Part shown: positions 63,841 through 64,000 of the stretch, piece after piece
How positions within the stretch are numbered: position 1 is the stretch's first letter
How the letters are laid out: each line of letters begins with the position of its first letter
Source: Coix lacryma-jobi var. lacryma-jobi
Lineage: Eukaryota; Streptophyta; Magnoliopsida; Poales; Poaceae
Length of the DNA: 64,000 nucleotides
Assembly: GCA_009763385.1 (NCBI GenBank)
Contig: CM019825.1
Span: 115,439,131 to 115,503,130, forward strand
Reading direction: 5' to 3'
Made by a program: the position numbers and the translations under genes
The notes under the pieces: generated by a model
Told to the model about the DNA's origin: nothing
What the model saw: the letters and a program-made list of their open reading frames with translations, nothing else
The model's database searches: none

Positions 63841-64000
63841 AAAATAATGAGATTAAGTTAAAAGGAGGTGCTTTTCTTGCTACAACTTCTACTAATGCTG
63901 AGTTATGTGATAATAATGATGCTCCTTGTTATACTATGCTTTGTCGATATGTTAGTGTTGCTGCACATGATCCTATATGTTGTGCTTCACATTGTGTGGT
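63841..64000 (+). pseudogene. K1 protease-RT spacer (runs off the window)
   Basis: The same frame continues (KLKGGAFLATTST, then DAPCYTMLCRYVSV) with no recognised domain. RT should follow to the right of the window. Confidence 0.55.

Larger units (their letters stand above)
26607..64000 (+). mobile_element. K1: chromovirus-like Ty3/gypsy element (CRM/Reina type), split by three insertions
   Basis: The 5' LTR is in three pieces (26607-27386, 29438-29508, 49183-49190; about 860 bp in sum). A tRNA-Met PBS (49193-49204), a leader (49205-50188 and 61774-62119), gag (from 62120) and protease follow; RT onward is beyond the window. The LTR is bounded by TGATGAG and CCTCATCA. It is interrupted by S2, A and S3, each with an exact TSD. 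The Gag and protease wording resembles chromoviruses of the CRM/Reina group. I cannot separate these two without RT. Confidence 0.75.

Overview
This window is plant DNA, very probably from a grass (Poaceae), in a gene-poor repeat-rich block. I see no intact host gene, rRNA or tRNA gene. Nearly every base can be assigned to nested LTR retrotransposons. The grass call rests on the element types (Tekay-, Athila- and CRM/Reina-like Ty3/gypsy, SIRE-like Ty1/copia) and on the site-II-like TGGGCCC promoter words common in grass DNA. The species cannot be named from sequence alone. Element names below (T, S, A, B, C, K) are mine.

Layout. 1-6095: T1, the 3' part of a + strand Tekay-like gypsy element (RNase H tail, integrase, chromodomain-like tail, 4.5 kb 3' LTR). 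It sits in S1, a minus-strand SIRE-like copia relic (6096-9290 and 17875-about 21930). S1 is split again by T2 (9291-17874, TSD AGGAC), a complete minus-strand Tekay-like element whose 2.4 kb interior holds only gag and protease remains. About 21960-26129: B1, a rearranged minus-strand Athila-like element. 26130-26606: B2, the edge of a related + strand element, head to head with B1.

26607 to the right edge: K1, a + strand chromovirus (CRM/Reina-like) with 5' LTR, PBS, leader, gag and protease. It is opened by three insertions: S2, a solo copia LTR (27387-29432, TSD GATTT); A, a minus-strand Athila-like element (29509-49177, TSD CCGTC); and S3, a complete + strand SIRE-like copia element (50189-61768, TSD GTCTA). 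A's 5' LTR contains C, a solo LTR (38007-47816, TSD ATTAC), and C contains B3, a minus-strand non-autonomous element (38767-46593, TSD GTGCA/GCGCA). The nest is therefore B3 in C in A in K1 in B2.

All coding relics are broken by stops and frameshifts, so none should make a full polyprotein. The most interesting signals are regulatory or structural. (1) B-family LTRs carry a seven-unit heat-shock element upstream of a TATA box. (2) S-family LTRs carry an array of short hairpins whose arms covary from unit to unit. (3) At about 170 bp upstream of the TATA box, families A and B carry different perfect dyads beside the same flanking tag. (4) The LTR ends of A and C are built from roughly 70 bp modules that each contain a tRNA-Asp-type primer binding site. 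(5) Families A, B and C share a terminal U3 hairpin with compensatory change. (6) T2, A and B3 all transposed, as their TSDs show, yet none has a recognisable reverse transcriptase or integrase.
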